Shown here piece after piece: positions 6,871 through 7,157 of a DNA stretch of 7,157 bases. A program made the position numbers and the translations under genes. Within the stretch, counting starts at the first letter, position 1. Every line of letters starts with the position of its first letter. The notes under the pieces are model-generated. The model saw nothing but the letters and a program-made list of their open reading frames with translations. It searched no databases and had not been told where the DNA came from. This stretch comes from Nanobdellati archaeon (lineage in GTDB: Archaea > EX4484-52 > JAADEF01): positions 1-7,157 of the forward strand of contig WAPH01000034.1 in assembly GCA_015520895.1 (NCBI GenBank), given 5' to 3'.

Positions 6871-6947
6871 ATTAGTTAGGTTACTTCTACTCCAAAACCG
6901 TTAAAACAATTAGCTAAGCTAATAAATTAGTTAAAGGTTATAACTAA
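6871..6947. repeat. Cluster of inverted and near-direct repeats in the divergent intergenic region
   Basis: Two inverted repeats sit side by side: ATTAGCTAAGCTAAT (6909-6923, perfect, one central base) and TTAGTTA / TAACTAA (6927-6933 and 6941-6947, 7-base loop). In addition ATTAGTTAGGTTA (6871-6883) recurs as TTAGTTAAAGGTTA (6927-6940) with two extra A. The second inverted repeat ends just before the TATA-like box of the pilin-like gene. They are candidate regulator sites. In sequence this AT-rich some short symmetry is expected by chance, so confidence is modest. Confidence 0.35.
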
Positions 6948-6952
6948 AATAA

Positions 6953-6963
6953 TAAATATATAT
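6953..6963 (+). promoter_or_regulatory. TATA-like box of the pilin-like gene, predicted leaderless
   Basis: TAAATATATAT lies about 28 bases before the ATG at 6987, so transcription would begin at or within a few bases of the start codon. No GGTG or GGAGG sequence occurs in the preceding 20 bases. Together these suggest a leaderless mRNA, unlike the minus-strand genes. Confidence 0.5.
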
Positions 6964-6986
6964 GTAATAGGTATCATCATTAAATT

Positions 6987-7157
6987 ATGGTTGTAATTAA
7001 ATCACCCTTACAAAAAAAGAATAATAAGAGCACAAAAGGTCAAATAGCTATTTCTCATATGCAGGCAATAATTATTGTGGTAATTTCTTTGGCTTTATTA
7101 CTTTCCTTTCATGCTCAAATATGGAATTTCTTGAAAAACTTTAATTTCTCATCTAAA
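6987..7157 (+). CDS. Pilin-like membrane-inserted protein, N-terminal part (runs off the right edge)
   Basis: An open frame of 57 codons from ATG to the window end. The product begins with an 18-residue basic segment (MVVIKSPLQKKNNKSTKG), then QIAISHMQ, then a long hydrophobic run (residues 27-41) and an Asn/Phe/Lys region. This resembles an archaeal class III signal peptide: Lys-Gly before the cut, Gln at +1, and a hydrophobic helix acting as the pilus core. In the classical QxSxE pilin pattern the Ser at +3 is Ala here and the Glu at +5 is Ser, so the match is incomplete. The product may be a minor or divergent type IV pilin-like protein processed by an EppA/PibD-type peptidase, or simply a membrane protein with one N-terminal helix. 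It is transcribed divergently from tRNA-Pro and the minD operon. Confidence 0.65.
   Translation, partial: MVVIKSPLQKKNNKSTKGQIAISHMQAIIIVVISLALLLSFHAQIWNFLKNFNFSSK

Noticed and set aside
6930..6983. Minus-strand 17-codon hydrophobic mini-frame starting with two ATG in the divergent intergenic region
   Set aside because: Too short, without a ribosome binding site, and it overlaps the inverted repeat and promoter of the pilin-like gene.
6915..6983. A C-box-like ATGATGA on the minus strand, suggesting a C/D box small RNA
   Set aside because: No CTGA D box follows within a suitable distance, so the required box pair is missing.
6740..7157. tRNA-Pro as an attachment site for an integrated element
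   Set aside because: No second copy of the tRNA 3' end, no integrase gene and no change in base composition is visible in the window.

Overview
The window reads as a stretch of archaeal chromosome, most likely from a small-genome AT-rich lineage of the DPANN type, although the phylum cannot be fixed from this sequence. The pointers to Archaea are: a tRNA-Pro gene without an encoded CCA end; TATA-like boxes about 25-30 bases before predicted transcript starts; a GGTGAT ribosome binding site matching the archaeal 16S 3' end; a gene that looks leaderless; an archaeal-type MinD ATPase; and very large single-pass surface proteins built of Ig-like, CARDB-like and carboxypeptidase-regulatory-like modules. 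Base composition is roughly one third G+C outside the tRNA.

Layout. Almost everything lies on the minus strand and reads from right to left. A tRNA-Pro(UGG) gene (6740-6814) is followed by what looks like one operon: a MinD/ParA-type ATPase (5893-6645), an 800-residue secreted, membrane-anchored protein (3494-5896), a roughly 1125-residue heavily sequon-decorated surface protein (96-3473), and the first 32 codons of a further membrane or secreted protein that runs off the left edge (1-96). Coupling is tight: a 4-base ATGA overlap, a 20-base gap, then a 1-base TAATG overlap preceded by the best ribosome binding site in the window. On the right edge, a divergent plus-strand gene (6987-7157, partial) starts with a pilin-like class III signal peptide.

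How the parts may work together (inference). MinD-family ATPases bind membranes through a C-terminal amphipathic helix and position other structures; this one has such a helix. The two co-transcribed proteins each have an N-terminal signal peptide, a large extracellular part, one transmembrane helix near the C-terminus and a cytoplasmic tail: a short, strongly basic tail in one, a 57-residue tail in the other. A reasonable hypothesis is a cell-surface complex whose placement or assembly is organised from inside by the dedicated MinD, possibly linked to the pilin-like protein next door. I know of no named system that matches this set.

Regulation. The tRNA and the minD operon have closely related promoters (TTTTAAA-type box, then CATCTTATATT, then ATTAAG). 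The predicted minD leader holds an 18-bp perfect palindrome whose RNA hairpin would pair the Shine-Dalgarno bases. The 172-base gap between tRNA and pilin-like gene carries two inverted repeats and a near-direct repeat that could be regulator sites. No insertion sequence, CRISPR array, rRNA or broken gene was seen.
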